This document shows, piece after piece, positions 26,001-34,551 of a stretch of 64,000 nucleotides of DNA. Under the pieces are notes generated by a model, which did no database searches, was not told the DNA's origin, and saw only the letters and a program-made list of their open reading frames with translations. Numbering within the stretch: position 1 is the first letter of the stretch; every line of letters begins with the position of its first letter. The DNA lies in the NCBI GenBank assembly GCA_025618425.1, contig CM046837.1, positions 25,167,793-25,231,792 of the forward strand, given 5' to 3'. A program made the translations under genes and the position numbers. The stretch is from Heliocidaris tuberculata. Lineage: Eukaryota; Echinodermata; Echinoidea; Camarodonta; Echinometridae.

Positions 26001-28948
26001 AAGTGCAATAATCTGTGACAAGCAAAAAAAAAAAAAAAAAAAAAAGGTCCTCAGCATTTTAGGGTCTCTTTTGAAGTCCAAAAATCTCTGACAAGCTATC
26101 ATTTTACACGTTTGGAGGGAGGTTTTTTCATAAAGCGGGAGATTTACATGCTTGGCGGGAGAGCGGGAGGAAGGGCTTCGTGGCGGGAGTCTCCTGCTTT
26201 GACGTTGGAAGGACGGCGGGAGAATTAGCGTTGTGGCGTGAGACTCCCTCCAAATGCGGAAGGGTTGACAGCCCTGCGCAAGCATGCTGGCAAGCTTGCC
26301 AATAAGCGAACCAAAATTTGTATAGGGGAATAGATCTTCAAATTTCTCAAAATTAACATTGTCTATGGAGGTCAGCACGTTTCTGTGGGGTTTTTGCTCT
26401 ACCTGGTTGATAAATCACATCATCACATCACGGCTTCCAAATGTAAGATCTATTGTGATATGTTTAATAGAAAATAGGGCACTTTTTTATCTGAAAAAAC
26501 ATCAGAAGATGTTTCTTATCCAGATTGAGACATACGTGCGCTGACTTGTATACAGAGAGTCGTATGGCTTACGTACAAAACGCATGCTTCTTGCTGTGCA
26601 CATGGCGTGGTTAGTCTGCAGGCATACCCTTGTCAGTCATTACACATACATGTATATCAGGGTCTGAACTGTACATGTACGACTGCAGACTGCACCTCAT
26701 AGACCATGTACTGTAGTTGCTTTTGCCAATGTTATTTGATACACCAAGAGGCTGACAAAGTTAGGCCAGGCTTATAGGATATAAAATTTCATTGAATTTC
26801 CAAATCTAATCTGTGCGTACAGATTAGGCCAAAATCATCTGCTTCATTAGCTAGATGACCGCACCTACGTACAATGGTTTTCCATACATGCTAACACTGT
26901 CAAAATGATTATGGTACCATGAAAGAAGAGGAAAATAATCTGAAGTATAATATCATCTTTTGAGCGGGCGTGTAATGTTTCTGTTTTAATCTACAGAGAG
27001 ATATCTACTTGGGAGGTCTTACATGTACAAGTACATGTATGTATTAAAAAAATGTATGTTGTGCTGAGGCCCAGCCAACTTGACACGTATGCAATTTTAG
27101 CCTTGCATATAGTGATGTTAATACTTATACATTATCGAAAAGATATTTAACCCTGTCTGTTTTTGCTCCTTCGACGTGATGTTAGTTCAGAAGAATTATG
27201 TGGGCAGTGTACGTCGTTTGACTGACAGAACCCTACTGATTCTATCGCTCAGGTGTGACCACTTATATCGTTTTCTTTTTAGGTACATTTTATATGCACA
27301 TACATCATCATTATACTGTTATCACACAAGTCTGAAGAGCTTTTAACCCTTATATCTGCCCCAATATACCGAACCCAGTGCCACATTGCTAATCCCTATT
27401 GTGCCAGGCAGTGTTGGGTCCAAGACCAGAGGGTCCGAGATCAAGATCAAGATCAAGATCAAGATCAGACAGTCCTAGATCCAGATCAAGATCAAGATCC
27501 GCAGCTCAAGATCGAGATTAGCTTTTTCGTTTGATAATTTACGTAATAACAATGTTGATCTCGAGCGATCTCAAGCGAAAATTCCGTGAACAGAAGCTCC
27601 GAGAAGATCAAGATCAAGATCGAGGTTACTGATGCCGATCTCGAGACTGGTCTCGAGATCAAGATCAATCTCGAGGTACCCAACACATGGTGCCAGCCAT
27701 AAATCCCCTGTACCGGGGGTGCTTATATCGGGGGGCACTCGTTTTTACACAATTACTCTGAGAGCACTGCGATTCCCTGTCTTTTGTTCCTTCATGTGTC
27801 CTTTGTATATAGGCAATAGAAACTTCACTGTTTTTTTCTTTAGCAATTATCTTCCTCATGTTGAGAGTGTACCGCATTCTACACTGTTCAATGTGCACGT
27901 TAACAGGCAACATGACTATACATGTATTTGGCAACACTACGAAGGCTAGCTAACATATGGCTTTGGCACACCATGGTGCGCAAGGACACATGTACTGAGC
28001 AACTCTACGCAGATCTCATTTCCTTACGTTCCACTACTTCCTCAAGATCCCTCCGTTTATCCTCTACAATGCAGTTAACGCCTGGATCTCGCACTTCCAC
28101 AAAATATGGTGATCATGCTTTTTCTACAATTGCCCCTTCTCTCTGGAATTCTCTTCCTGCCTATATACATTTAGCCACTTCCGTTAATCAGTTTAAGTCC
28201 CTGCTGAAAACTTACCTTTTTAGTAGATAGTCCTCTGGAATGGCCCATTTGTGGGTCGGTCGATGGAGGTGCACACCGACTTTGATTTTCTGTATTCATT
28301 TACCGTATTTATACACTGTATCTATTGTTTGAATTACGTAAGGTTTCTAATAATTTTTGTATTTTTGTATTATTTTGGATTTAATCTTAATTTTCTGGTA
28401 AACCGTGCCCTTAGAAACATCCGCATTAAGCGCCTAATAAATGTATTGCATTATTATTATCATTATTATCAGTGTGCAAGGTTTTGGCAGCTTATGAGTT
28501 AAGGATTTGGAGCCTGACCATTTATATGAATTAAGTTCACATCTATAGAAGATGTGGGAAGTGGTTAATTGGCATCAAACGATGGTACAAGTGACATCTC
28601 CCAATGAAACCTGGTGTAACCTTTACTCACATATTTACTGTAGATCTCCCTGGCCTGGACATTGGGATCGGCTGCGGACTCCAGCAGGATCCTCACACAC
28701 TCCACGCTCTCCTCCTTCTCCAGTACCTCCGCCGCGCACACGGCGTGGAGCGCCGTCCGCCCGTATGAGTCCGCCTCATTGATGTACTTCTTCTGGGAGC
28801 CACGGAGCAGATCTGCAAGCAGGCTTGCATTGGAGTAGATAGCAGCCTGGTGTAGAAGCTTTCCCTTGAAGTCAGGGCGGTATTCTGGGTCGCGGACATA
28901 GCCCGGCCCGGCACCAACAGCATGCTTGGGAGATGACGTGCTCACCAT
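9058..28948 (-). CDS. Ankyrin-repeat protein, 215 aa, four coding exons
   Basis: CDS is the join, read on the minus strand, of 28948-28631, 25181-25016, 13957-13902 and 9165-9058. The lengths 318+166+56+108 give 648 nt, or 215 residues plus TAA. All three junctions keep the frame (phases 0, 1, 0). Donors are GTGAGT, GTATGC and GTCAGT; acceptors end TTCAATAAAG, TTTTCCAAGCAG and TTTCATACAG. Ankyrin repeats lie near residues 27-59, 60-101 (with a short insert before the second helix) and 102-137, followed by a degenerate unit at about 138-160. The clearest signature is TPLHVAAKDG..VRLLVEYGADLEARD. The roughly 55-residue C-terminus is charged and contains TFRWRFEKILENNAWKQ, which I do not recognise. 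No signal peptide or membrane segment is seen. Ankyrin repeats are protein-binding scaffolds; the partner is unknown. Introns of 3.4, 11.1 and 4.7 kb are full of transposons. The exon joining is my inference from phase and splice sites. Confidence 0.8.
9915..10133. mobile_element. hAT-like MITE with 8-bp target duplication
   Basis: Ends CAGTGGCGCAAATCC and GGATTTGCGCCCATG are inverted repeats, flanked by a perfect 8-bp duplication CTGCATAT (9907-9914, 10134-10141). Inside are poly-G runs and two CTCTGACAAGC-poly(A) units. The same interior motifs recur near 26.0 and 53.5 kb. Confidence 0.8.
11041..11079. repeat. (TA)n microsatellite
   Basis: Nearly pure TA run; a second shorter tract at 11384-11404. 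Confidence 0.9.
11212..11282 (+). tRNA. tRNA-Arg (anticodon UCU)
   Basis: A 71-nt cloverleaf. The acceptor stem GTCTCCG/CGGAGAC is perfect (7 bp), the D stem is GTCT/AGGC with loop AGTGGTTA, and the anticodon stem TTGGC/GCCAA is perfect with loop GTTCTAA, anticodon TCT. The variable loop is 4 nt, the T loop TTCGATT. The T stem CCGCG/CCCGG has one C-C mismatch at the fourth pair, where CCGGG would pair fully. There is no intron or encoded CCA. A run of six T (11284-11289) one base after the gene fits a Pol III terminator. It lies antisense within the last intron of the ankyrin gene. Functional or slightly decayed cannot be told from one copy. Confidence 0.88.
11403..11627. mobile_element. 225-bp MITE, AAGCCAGTTTGTAATTA ends
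   Basis: TAAGCCAGTTTGTAATTA and the inverted TAATTACAAACTGGTTTA. Abuts a (TA)n tract at 11384-11404. Contains GTGCGCAT and GGTCAT words. Confidence 0.55.
12097..12967. repeat. GGTTCATAATTCCGAA palindromic array, split by a retrotransposon
   Basis: Units of GGTTCRTAATTCYGAA (12097-12160; 12765-12830) face inverted units TTCGGAATTAYGAACC (12850-12965), forming a large hairpin. The 12173-12760 non-LTR element lies between ..ACACAAATTTCC and the second block; the 29.8 kb copy shows the uninterrupted arrangement. Confidence 0.7.
12173..12760 (-). mobile_element. Non-LTR retrotransposon 3' end, 5'-truncated
   Basis: The minus strand encodes about 106 residues of the region after the reverse transcriptase domain: FSKLKTLNIFDLYYYSLALL, then HNHDTRFKDSF and a PVIWNSIP motif with a basic SFKKKLKLFL end. 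A 3' UTR follows with GGCCCAAGGGCTTTATTT and a terminal AATTGAATTGAATTGAAT repeat (12173-12190). It has inserted into a palindromic GGTTCRTAATTC repeat whose halves flank it. Confidence 0.75.
13479..13852. mobile_element. Probable TTAA MITE, diverged
   Basis: Left TTAA (13475-13478) then AGGGGACTTATCACCC; right end GATAATCGGCCCCCT before TTAT. Imperfect inverted ends. Confidence 0.45.
13902..13957 (-). CDS. Ankyrin gene exon: residues 162-180 (56 nt)
   Basis: Short exon translating as (D)PCSKDVMKMPQDVEITQQ. It starts after ATCTTTTTCCAAGCAG and ends before GTCAGT. Its 2-nt start phase fits the phase-1 end of the 25 kb exon, giving GAT (Asp) across the junction, and its phase-0 end fits the terminal exon. 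There is no ankyrin motif here. The call rests on splice signals, phase and protein-like composition, not on homology. Confidence 0.6.
14238..14484. mobile_element. 247-bp MITE, GGGCAATTCCAGCGTAAC ends
   Basis: 27-bp inverted ends starting GGGCAATTCCAGCGTAAC and including GACATGAC, one mismatch. No ORF; target duplication not clear. Confidence 0.7.
14580..15080 (+). repeat. Diverged tandem repeat, about 120-180 bp units
   Basis: GGCTCCTTTTGCACTGACCA, GGCTTCTTTTGCAGTTACCA, GGCTCCTTTTGGAGTTACTG and GCTGGCTCCAGTGACC recur, each followed by AAAGAAA..CTGCAACAA-like DNA. Within the last ankyrin-gene intron but one; no coding evidence. Confidence 0.5.
15820..16197 (+). mobile_element. TTAA MITE family D, intact
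   Basis: TTAA at 15816-15819 and 16198-16201. Ends AGAGAAGGTCGAGTTCTGG and CAGAACTCAACTTTATCT. 378 bp. Confidence 0.82.
16742..16815 (+). repeat. 75-bp dispersed repeat family K
   Basis: TTAACCCATTGCCTACGGGA..CTGTATTAAGCCTATGGGAA..AGTAGTCAACAGG. Other copies: 30580-30658, 42713-42795 and, inverted, 40963-41040. Short TTAACC/GGTTAA ends suggest a tiny MITE. Confidence 0.6.
16866..17602 (-). mobile_element. Family D MITE split by another element
   Basis: D sequence from AAAGTTGAGTTCTGG to CTATTTCTCATCAT at 17110 and again from 17461 to about 17602. The middle 350 bp is a separate foldback. Confidence 0.7.
17111..17460. mobile_element. ACTGTAAA foldback element
   Basis: Ends ACTGTAAATGCAG and the inverted ..CAGTGTTTACAGT; subterminal CGCGAAAATATT/ATTTCGCG words and a (TG)n tract at 17253-17269. 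Related CpG-rich words occur at 22745-23055. Confidence 0.6.
17962..18241. mobile_element. 280-bp inverted-repeat element
   Basis: GGTAGCTTAGCGAAACATCG and its inverse (ACGTTTCACTAAGCTACC), then GTGGC/GCCAC and GCGGGAAA/TTTCCCGC. A related end lies near 49720. Confidence 0.65.
19753..22482 (+). mobile_element. Composite CACTGTTA element with internal tandem units
   Basis: The ends are CACTGTTAAAAC and the inverted GTTCTAACAGTG. Two tandem copies of about 900 bp start at 19753 and 20653. They are followed by three units that begin near CAGATATGAAAAGAGTTT (about 21555, 21839, 22073). Throughout there are GTTGATTAAA/TTTAATCAAC palindromic words. Each 900-bp unit holds non-repetitive CpG-containing DNA. 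No clear target duplication is visible. It sits inside a family C MITE. Confidence 0.75.
20057..20206 (+). promoter_or_regulatory. Promoter- and exon-like segment captured in the composite element
   Basis: GCGCATGCGC (20057-20066; again at 20957-20966) is the NRF1-type palindrome. About 65 bp later there is an ATG in good context, with a 10-codon ORF (MEGVVIQVAE, stop), and then a TTTGAAG/GTGAGAAA donor-like junction at 20199/20200. The whole is repeated in the second tandem copy. It resembles the 5' end of a host gene carried by the element; this is inference. Confidence 0.3.
22745..23055. repeat. Diverged ACTGTAAA-type foldback
   Basis: TTCGCGAATTC-like words in both orientations and an end GCGTATGTACAGTA resemble the element at 17111-17460. 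The left end is unclear. Confidence 0.35.
23060..24540. other. Intronic DNA, no supported exon
   Basis: Within the 11 kb ankyrin intron. Only a weak 35-nt exon-like segment (23515-23481, minus) with good borders; its end phase does not fit the next exon. Confidence 0.4.
24548..24665. repeat. Short GACCGACAGCCCA palindromic array
   Basis: GATAGCCCACAAGACCGACAG faces inverted GGATCGGTCTTGTGGGC; same family as 42.4 kb. Confidence 0.55.
25016..25181 (-). CDS. Ankyrin gene exon: residues 107-161
   Basis: Begins TPLHVAAKDGKLQMVRLL, exactly completing the ankyrin motif left open by the preceding exon (..YSKY), and ends in phase 1 after KNKH plus one G, before GTATGC. Length 166 nt. The acceptor ends in AAAG rather than CAG but has a pyrimidine stretch. 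It carries the best ankyrin repeat of the gene and a partial terminal one. Confidence 0.85.
25715..25912. repeat. Degenerate GCAAGCTTGC array
   Basis: Words CTTGCAGCAAGCTTG, GCCGCAAGC and CACGCTTAATGGC recur in near-palindromic form; the array resumes at 26277-26310 beyond the hAT-like insert. Confidence 0.65.
25913..26276. mobile_element. hAT-like MITE, CAGGGCTGTCAAC ends
   Basis: Perfect 13-bp inverted ends CAGGGCTGTCAAC/GTTGACAGCCCTG, with further inverted similarity (GGAGGGAG). It is flanked by the 8-bp direct repeat CGCAAGCA (25905-25912, 26277-26284). The host site is itself a GCAAGC-rich degenerate array, so the duplication could be partly fortuitous. It contains a poly(A) run and CTCTGACAAGC. 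Confidence 0.8.
27409..27689. mobile_element. hAT-like MITE with GATCAA hexamer interior
   Basis: Ends CAGTGTTGGGT and ACCCAACACATG are near-inverted repeats; the flanking 8-mers GTGCCAGG/GTGCCAGC match at 7 of 8. The interior is built of degenerate AAGATC/GATCTCGAG units. Ends and target length fit hAT. Confidence 0.6.
27771..27905 (+). repeat. Dispersed 130-bp repeat
   Basis: TGTTCCTTCATGTGTCCTTTG, GCAATTATCTTCCTCATGTTGAG and CCGCATTCTACACTGTTCAAT match 29555-29690. Lies next to the 27.9 kb retrotransposon but is also present without it. Confidence 0.65.
27925..28478 (+). mobile_element. CR1/L2-like non-LTR retrotransposon 3' end
   Basis: The plus strand encodes the final about 100 residues of the pol ORF, with KYGDHAFSTIAPSLWNSLP and VNQFKSLLKTYLF, the usual CR1/L2 C-terminal signature. 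A roughly 240-bp 3' UTR follows, ending AAGCGCCTAATAAATGTATTGCATTATTATTATCATTATTATC-like; the ATT-rich tail is typical. It is 5'-truncated and dead. Confidence 0.8.
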
Positions 28949-29011
28949 CTCTGCTCGACGACACTACTTTGGTTGATGCTCTGTGAGATCTGGTGTTGCA
29001 CATCCATCTTT
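28631..29011 (-). CDS. Ankyrin gene exon: 5' leader, start codon and residues 1-106
   Basis: The acceptor ATATTTTTCAG precedes base 29011. The start codon is at 28948. In the same frame a TAG lies six codons upstream inside the exon, so this start is the first possible one. The exon ends at 28631 before a consensus GTGAGT donor; reading on into the intron loses ankyrin character. It encodes ankyrin repeats 1 and 2, including LLHQAAIYSNASLLADLL and YGRTALHAVCAAEVL. It is noticeably more GC-rich than the flanking DNA. Confidence 0.85.
28942..29007 (-). promoter_or_regulatory. Upstream ORF overlapping the main start codon
   Basis: In the leader part of the exon an ATG in good context (A at -3, G at +4) opens a 21-codon ORF beginning MDVQHQISQS. 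Its TGA at 28944-28942 lies four bases past the main ATG; the two overlap as ATGGTGA. This arrangement would allow termination-reinitiation or repress the main ORF. It assumes transcripts include this whole exon, as the strong acceptor at 29012-29013 suggests. Confidence 0.5.
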
Positions 29012-29805
29012 CTGAAAAATATAAGAGTATAATATAAAATACATTATTTGCTAGAGCTTTGCTATTGGCTGAAATGCTATCTTGTGACACTTAAATGTAT
29101 GTACATGTACATGTACATTATATGCGTCAGTGTCATAGGTCTCAAGACCATCTACAGACCTATTTTATAAGAACCTACAAGTCTCGGTATCGATCTTGGT
29201 GTTAGAGACTCAAGGTCTCAAGAAAACCGCTAAAGACCTCTTGAGACTCAACTAACAAAAGCTGTTTTGGAGAGACTGTTTTCCTTGCTAAGCAATCAAA
29301 TAGGAGCAATTTCAAGTTATTTTTAACTGAATTGTAACAAACATGTACATGTATATTCACTTCCAAATCAAGAATTTCTCTTGTGCCATTACATTTCAAC
29401 CTCGTCCTTTGGCCTCTGGGAAGGTATAACATTCGTTTGATATAAAGGCACTTGGGAAATTCTGAATTTGATTAATTCAAATACTATGCTGCCTGGATAG
29501 TAGAATTCCTCCTGGTTAAAAGATTTTTTTCTGACTTATTTTACATTCCACTCCCTGTGTTTTGTTCCTTCATGCGTGTCCTTTGTATAAACAATATTAA
29601 AGACTTCACTGCTTTGTCTTTGGCAATTATCTTCCTCATGTTGAGCGTGCACCGCATTCTACACGGTTCAATATGCACGTTGCAGACCATGCACACGATC
29701 TCAAAAACTGGGAGATTACAGCTAAATTCTTTCCACGAAATCTCTCCCACGGAGTTTCCTATCATTGCTAATTTTTGCCATCGTCTTAATATGGGAAGTA
29801 CACAT

Positions 29806-30290
29806 TTTTCTGAAGGTTCGTAATTCTGAAACACAAATTTCCTATACAGGGGGAGGGGGTCACAATTCAGAACATTTGATGCATTACATTGCATTAATCT
29901 GAAGGTTTATAATTCCAAAGATTCGTTATTCCAAAGGTTTGTTTATCCGAAGGTTCATAATTCGGAAAATGAAATGGGGTTGTTATTCCCAAAATTAAAT
30001 AGGGTTTGTGTTTCCAGAAGTGAAAAAGGGTTCATAATTCTGAAAAATGATGTACATGTAGGCTTCTATCACATTTTCAGAATTATGAACCCTATTTCAT
30101 TTTCAGAATTAACCCTATTTCATTTTCATAATTATGAACCCTGCATGTATATCTTTTTTTAAATTACGAACCCTGTTTCATTTTCAGAAATATTATTGAT
30201 GAACCCTATTTCATTTTCGGAATTACGAACATTCGGAATTGTGTACCTTTGAAGTAAACTAACCTTCAAAATTATGAATCTTCAGAAATA
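29806..30290. repeat. GGTTCATAATTCCGAA palindromic array
   Basis: Same repeat family as at 12 kb: about eight GGTTYRTAATTC units followed by inverted GAATTAYGAACC units after a centre near 30050. Confidence 0.7.
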
Positions 30291-31739
30291 CGTACATGTA
30301 CACGTACATGTATATGTATAACCTGTCTTACTGTGGACCATGAAAATTAATGAGTAAAAGTAATTAAGAAAATTGAGAAATTTTCCCCAATTCATCATGT
30401 CTCTGCAAAAGAAAACACAGAAGGTTCTTTTACAGTACTCACGAAACCTGTCCCATTTATGTTTACATTTTCGCAAATTGGGACTCATCTGTCAAATAAG
30501 TGATGTACACTGTATACCGCTTATAGTCTATACTACTATATACTCATTTCACAGTAGTCTGTAGGTCCTTTCTGGAATTTAACCCATAGACTACGAGAAG
30601 CGGGTGGCTCCTGTATTAAGCCTATGAGAGTTAAAGGATTCAGTAGTCAGCAGGTTAAAAACTTACAGAACATCATCAGTAGGGTGATAAAACCTCTTAA
30701 AACTTTTTAAAAAGTAAACAAAATCAGGAAAGTGAAAAAAAAAATAATTCATGTTTCAAAGAACAATGACGACCTTCTGTATACAGGTCATTTAATTGTG
30801 GCAGATACACGTAACATGGGTTTATCAGAACATTAAATTTGTCCTTAGTAAAAAAAGTTATGAAAGAAATAATTTGCTGGAAATTAAGTTTTTCCCTATT
30901 GACAAGTAGAAGAGCAAATACAGTTTCAATAAACGTGTATGTGTACATGCACATACAAAAAGGATAGTTTGATGACTCTAGTTTCATAACAGGAAGAGGG
31001 TGTTTAAATCTGTAAAGCTCTCTGGTTTCAGGGTGTACCCCTAACACAGTCATCTGCACAGTGCCACAAGGGCATTAACTCCATGTTTAATGATATGAGC
31101 TAATGCCCTTCTGGCTCTCATCAGACACTTCAAACTGTATACCCCTCATTCTAACATTCAGGATTAATCACCAGAACGTCACTTGATACGAGTTAATTCA
31201 TGGTGATTGACGTCATGGGTTGTGGTGAAGGGCAAATGCTGATTTAGTTGCACACAAACACTACACCTACAATTAAAGGAAAATGCTGGTATTTAACCTT
31301 TTTCAATTCAAATTAACATTTATTTTCTTCCATTGATTATGACAACATTCAACATCTGTTCAAATAGTACAAGTTACATGTATATGTAGTAAGAATATAA
31401 TCAAGAACTTGCGATACAAGGAAGAAGGCGCAATCCTAATAAAGCAGATGCTTGTAGCGGGTACGCCTGAATACACAAATACAATATGAATTAATACAGG
31501 AAAAGAAGAAAGGGACAGAGAAGGAAAGAGGATGATAGGGAACTTGGAGTAAAGAGAAAGGAAGAGGACTGCAACAGAGTAATAACCATAATGGAGTTGT
31601 ATGGCATGCATGCAAGATATACGGTGAGAGTAAAATATGGAAATATCCACAGGCATTCTTACAAAAAGATACTAGAAACAGGTTAGGATGATAGTAATTG
31701 AACATATTAATCAAGCAAGGCATCGTGAACTATAAAATG

Positions 31740-31900
31740 TTGAAAAACCCTAACCCTAACCCTAATCCTATATAATCTTTACATTGTCCTTGACAAAAAA
31801 ATAGATTGTGAACTTGACATTAACCTTTGACCTTTCGAGATATGGACAGAGGAGCAAATGTCGCAGGAGCAAATGTCGTGTCACCACTGTACACACATGT
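31740..31900 (+). repeat. Telomere-like (CCCTAA)3 with GGAGCAAATGTCGCA words
   Basis: AACCCTAACCCTAACCCTAA at 31747 is followed about 100 bp later by two GGAGCAAATGTCG units. The same pairing (CCCTAA words plus GGAGCAATTGTC) occurs at 11705-12040, suggesting one repeat family. Confidence 0.5.
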
Positions 31901-31944
31901 GGCATGGATGCTTGGCCTGAACATTTCAGCAATTTCCCGTTATA

Positions 31945-32096
31945 TACATGTACATGTATGAGTATGAAGGCATTTGAAGAGCAATGCTTTTCAGGAAATT
32001 TCTACTATGGTGTTCTTCCAAAATGACAGAAAAGGAATGAGAAAGCATGCAAATTATTTTTTCATCTTTCCCAGAACTCAACCTGCTCTCTAAAGG
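31945..32096 (-). repeat. Family D fragment
   Basis: TTTCAGGAAATTTCTACTATGG to CCCAGAACTCAACC matches one end of family D; the other end is missing or replaced. Confidence 0.6.
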
Positions 32097-32852
32097 CTTT
32101 CACTTCTCTTAAAACTACATTCTTCATGATTTCTTATTAGTAAAATTTCATAAGAAAAACAATTATTTTGCACAGAATTCCAGTAAATTTTACAATAACA
32201 AAAATACAAAAAATGAACTGAACTGAATTCAAACACATGTCATGTATCTATATTTTATCTGACCAGAAAAATGACACACCAAGAATTATATACATGTAGG
32301 CCTACACAAAATACAGTTGGCTACAAAATTATCCATGATTTAAATGAAACAGCCAAACAACTGAGATACTGGCCCCTGAAAGTGCCCCTCAAAAAATTGA
32401 TTGTCCCTCAAGCTGGATGGGAAACAATACATCTCTACACAATGGCCTCATGTACAGTATATTCTGCTATTTTATGCCCTAGCTTCATAGCAAAGTCCTT
32501 TTTGTCTAGATGCTATATACATATAGTAGTAAACATTTCGAAAGAAATATATCTCTCTACACAAAAATCATTTCTGCTTGAATCTTTCCAACAGGTTTTC
32601 ACTAAGAATGACTAAGACTAAGCATTTCAATAAATTACTACCTTTGTAAAATGTTAACTTTCATTTTCCCCCCATTAGATCATTAACCACTTCTGTGTCG
32701 TGGGTGGCAAATCCCACCGGAGAACTTAAATGGCATACACTGTACATTTGGTTTGGACTGAAGATTCTTGGGTTCTCGGGTTCTAGCACAACGGCCTCCT
32801 TCAATTCTGAAGATTATTCACAGTCTTTAGTTTTGCTTTGGATGTAGTTAAC

Positions 32853-33237
32853 TATAAAGTGGAGTTCTGCTCATGCAATTAAATTGTGAAAGAAACTGTC
32901 TCGAAGCAATTGGGAAAGGCTTGATCACGTATAAGAATTGGTGTATACTGTGAGGATTTGGAATAAACAAAAATGATTAGAAATTGATCAAATCTTGCTG
33001 AAAAACACATGCATTGCACACAGAACTGGGTATATTATTGGACTCTACACACATGTGGCGCGAATGTTTGGCCCGAACACTTCAGCTTTTTCTGGATATA
33101 TTTGAAATATGTGGGCATTATAAAGAGCAATCCTTTTCAGGGGACATTTCTAATATGATGTTCTTCCAAAATGAAATAAAAGATATTGAGAAAGCTCACA
33201 ACTTATCTTTCACCTCTCCCAGAACTCAACCATCTCT
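32853..33237 (-). mobile_element. TTAA MITE family D, inverse orientation
   Basis: GTGGAGTTCTGC.. to ..AGAACTCAACCATCTCT before TTAA 33238-33241; carries GAAAGAAACTGTCTCGAAGC and the ACATTTCTAATATGATGTTC segment of the family. Confidence 0.75.
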
Positions 33238-34152
33238 TTAATTCAATATGTCTGAAACAGAAACGAGTGAACGACCTAGGAAGATATTTTAAGCCTAATT
33301 AAACTATAAAATCAGAGATACAAAATTCATGATTTGGCTCTTGAAAGTTAATTTTTGATAAATGATAGTTCACTTGTTAGCACAGTATAAAAATTTGATC
33401 TGGTATTCACAGTGTAATATAAATAAGTAATTCAATTAGATTCATGTCACAAACTTCCTGCAATCAGGATGAAAGTATCTTAAAGGGTGACTAAATTAGA
33501 GAGAAAAAAAGTGCTGTTTCCATGTATTTTCGCATTCTAATCACGAATCTGGCAATTGATTGTCAAAATTATGTCTCGTTTTGGCGAAAAAGGGGGAAAA
33601 GTAGAGGTTTTGGGAACGTTCCTTAAAACTCGTGAGCTGATTGGCTAATTGACGCACACCCCCAAGTGACGTATGAAGAGTAAGAGGCACAAGATCTACA
33701 GGCTGCAGCAATGTAACATTGTACACACAATGCGGTATTTGACCCCTCTGTTCAACGGACAATTTATGAAAAAGGGAAATTAATCAATATAGTCTTAGGA
33801 GTGAATAATCATTATCAATATATTTTCTACAAGATCAGTGAACACTTTTGCCCAAATATACAGCTCTTGTTTTTTTTTTTTTAACTTTTCTTTGAACAAT
33901 GTTCTCATCCATCTGAGCTTGCCGAACGATAGTTTTGCATCGGTCTTAAACGCGTACACAGCCGTTTTATGCGTCTGTGCAATGTACTACACATCTTTAG
34001 TACGGCAACTATGTTCCCACTCGTACTAAGCGACTGGCGAAAGCTTTTGTTTGGTTTTTTTTTTACTCTCGCCTTTTTTTTACTTTGCTTTACATACTAT
34101 ACGGTACTACTGACTTAGATTTTTGGCTGAATTCTTCAAGTAACTTAGAGAG

Positions 34153-34437
34153 ATGGATAGTGATCGCGAGTCCGATTTGGAGGACTTTTTTGAGCCAGAT
34201 ACGAACTCTGATTTATCAGATGATTTATCAGATCCCGAAAGAGAAGAAGCTCAAGTGCAGTGGCAAGGGGAATTCGACCATATATGTTTGAACCGCTCGC
34301 AGAAGACGCGCCAGGGCATGGTGAAGGGGTCGCTGGGGAAGGGGCCGCGGGTGAAGCTGCTGCAGCTGCTGGAGAAGAAAAGTGATCACTGCAAATTGTA
34401 CTCCACTCACTTGGCCCTTGCCACTCTGCCCGCGTGA
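34153..34437 (+). CDS. Acidic ORF fragment in the Kolobok-like element
   Basis: Begins MDSDRESDLEDFFEPDTNSD and continues with more Asp/Glu/Ser (..LSDDLSDPEREEAQVQWQG), then a basic stretch. Codon use and composition look coding up to about residue 75. The rest is antisense of the THAP sequence and is probably chance. It is likely the 5' part of a second element gene running towards the THAP gene, both cut by an internal deletion. Confidence 0.4.
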   Translation: MDSDRESDLEDFFEPDTNSDLSDDLSDPEREEAQVQWQGEFDHICLNRSQKTRQGMVKGSLGKGPRVKLLQLLEKKSDHCKLYSTHLALATLPA

Positions 34438-34551
34438 GCATACCTTTGCGACCCACAATTTCCGTAGATTTTCATCTTTAGGAAAATGATGTAGGCTTAC
34501 ATCATCTTTAGGGGTCTTGCTACAGCCCGCAACTATACACCGCTTTGGCAT
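34379..34551 (-). pseudogene. THAP-domain start of a transposase, frame-broken
   Basis: Frame 1 begins MPKRCIVAGCSKTPKDDVSL and continues HHFPKDENLRKLWVAKV, giving the first two zinc-binding cysteines (Cys5, Cys10), the HxFP motif and the conserved Trp. The second half, with GPSEWSTICSDHF (the Cys-x2-His and final HF of the C2CH fold), is in another frame. The shift falls around 34440-34456. A GTATGC at the break could be a donor, but the matching second half follows at once, so a one-base indel, or a small insertion, is more likely. Beyond HF the frame becomes Ala/Pro/Ser-rich antisense of the opposite ORF. Confidence 0.7.

Larger units (their letters stand above)
29100..33480. other. Upstream of the ankyrin start exon: repeats, no supported exon
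   Basis: Contains GAGACTCAAGGTCTC words (29130-29260), the 29.8 kb palindromic array, a family K copy, telomere-like words and D copies. The 114-codon frame at 32271-32615 has no recognisable feature. Confidence 0.45.
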
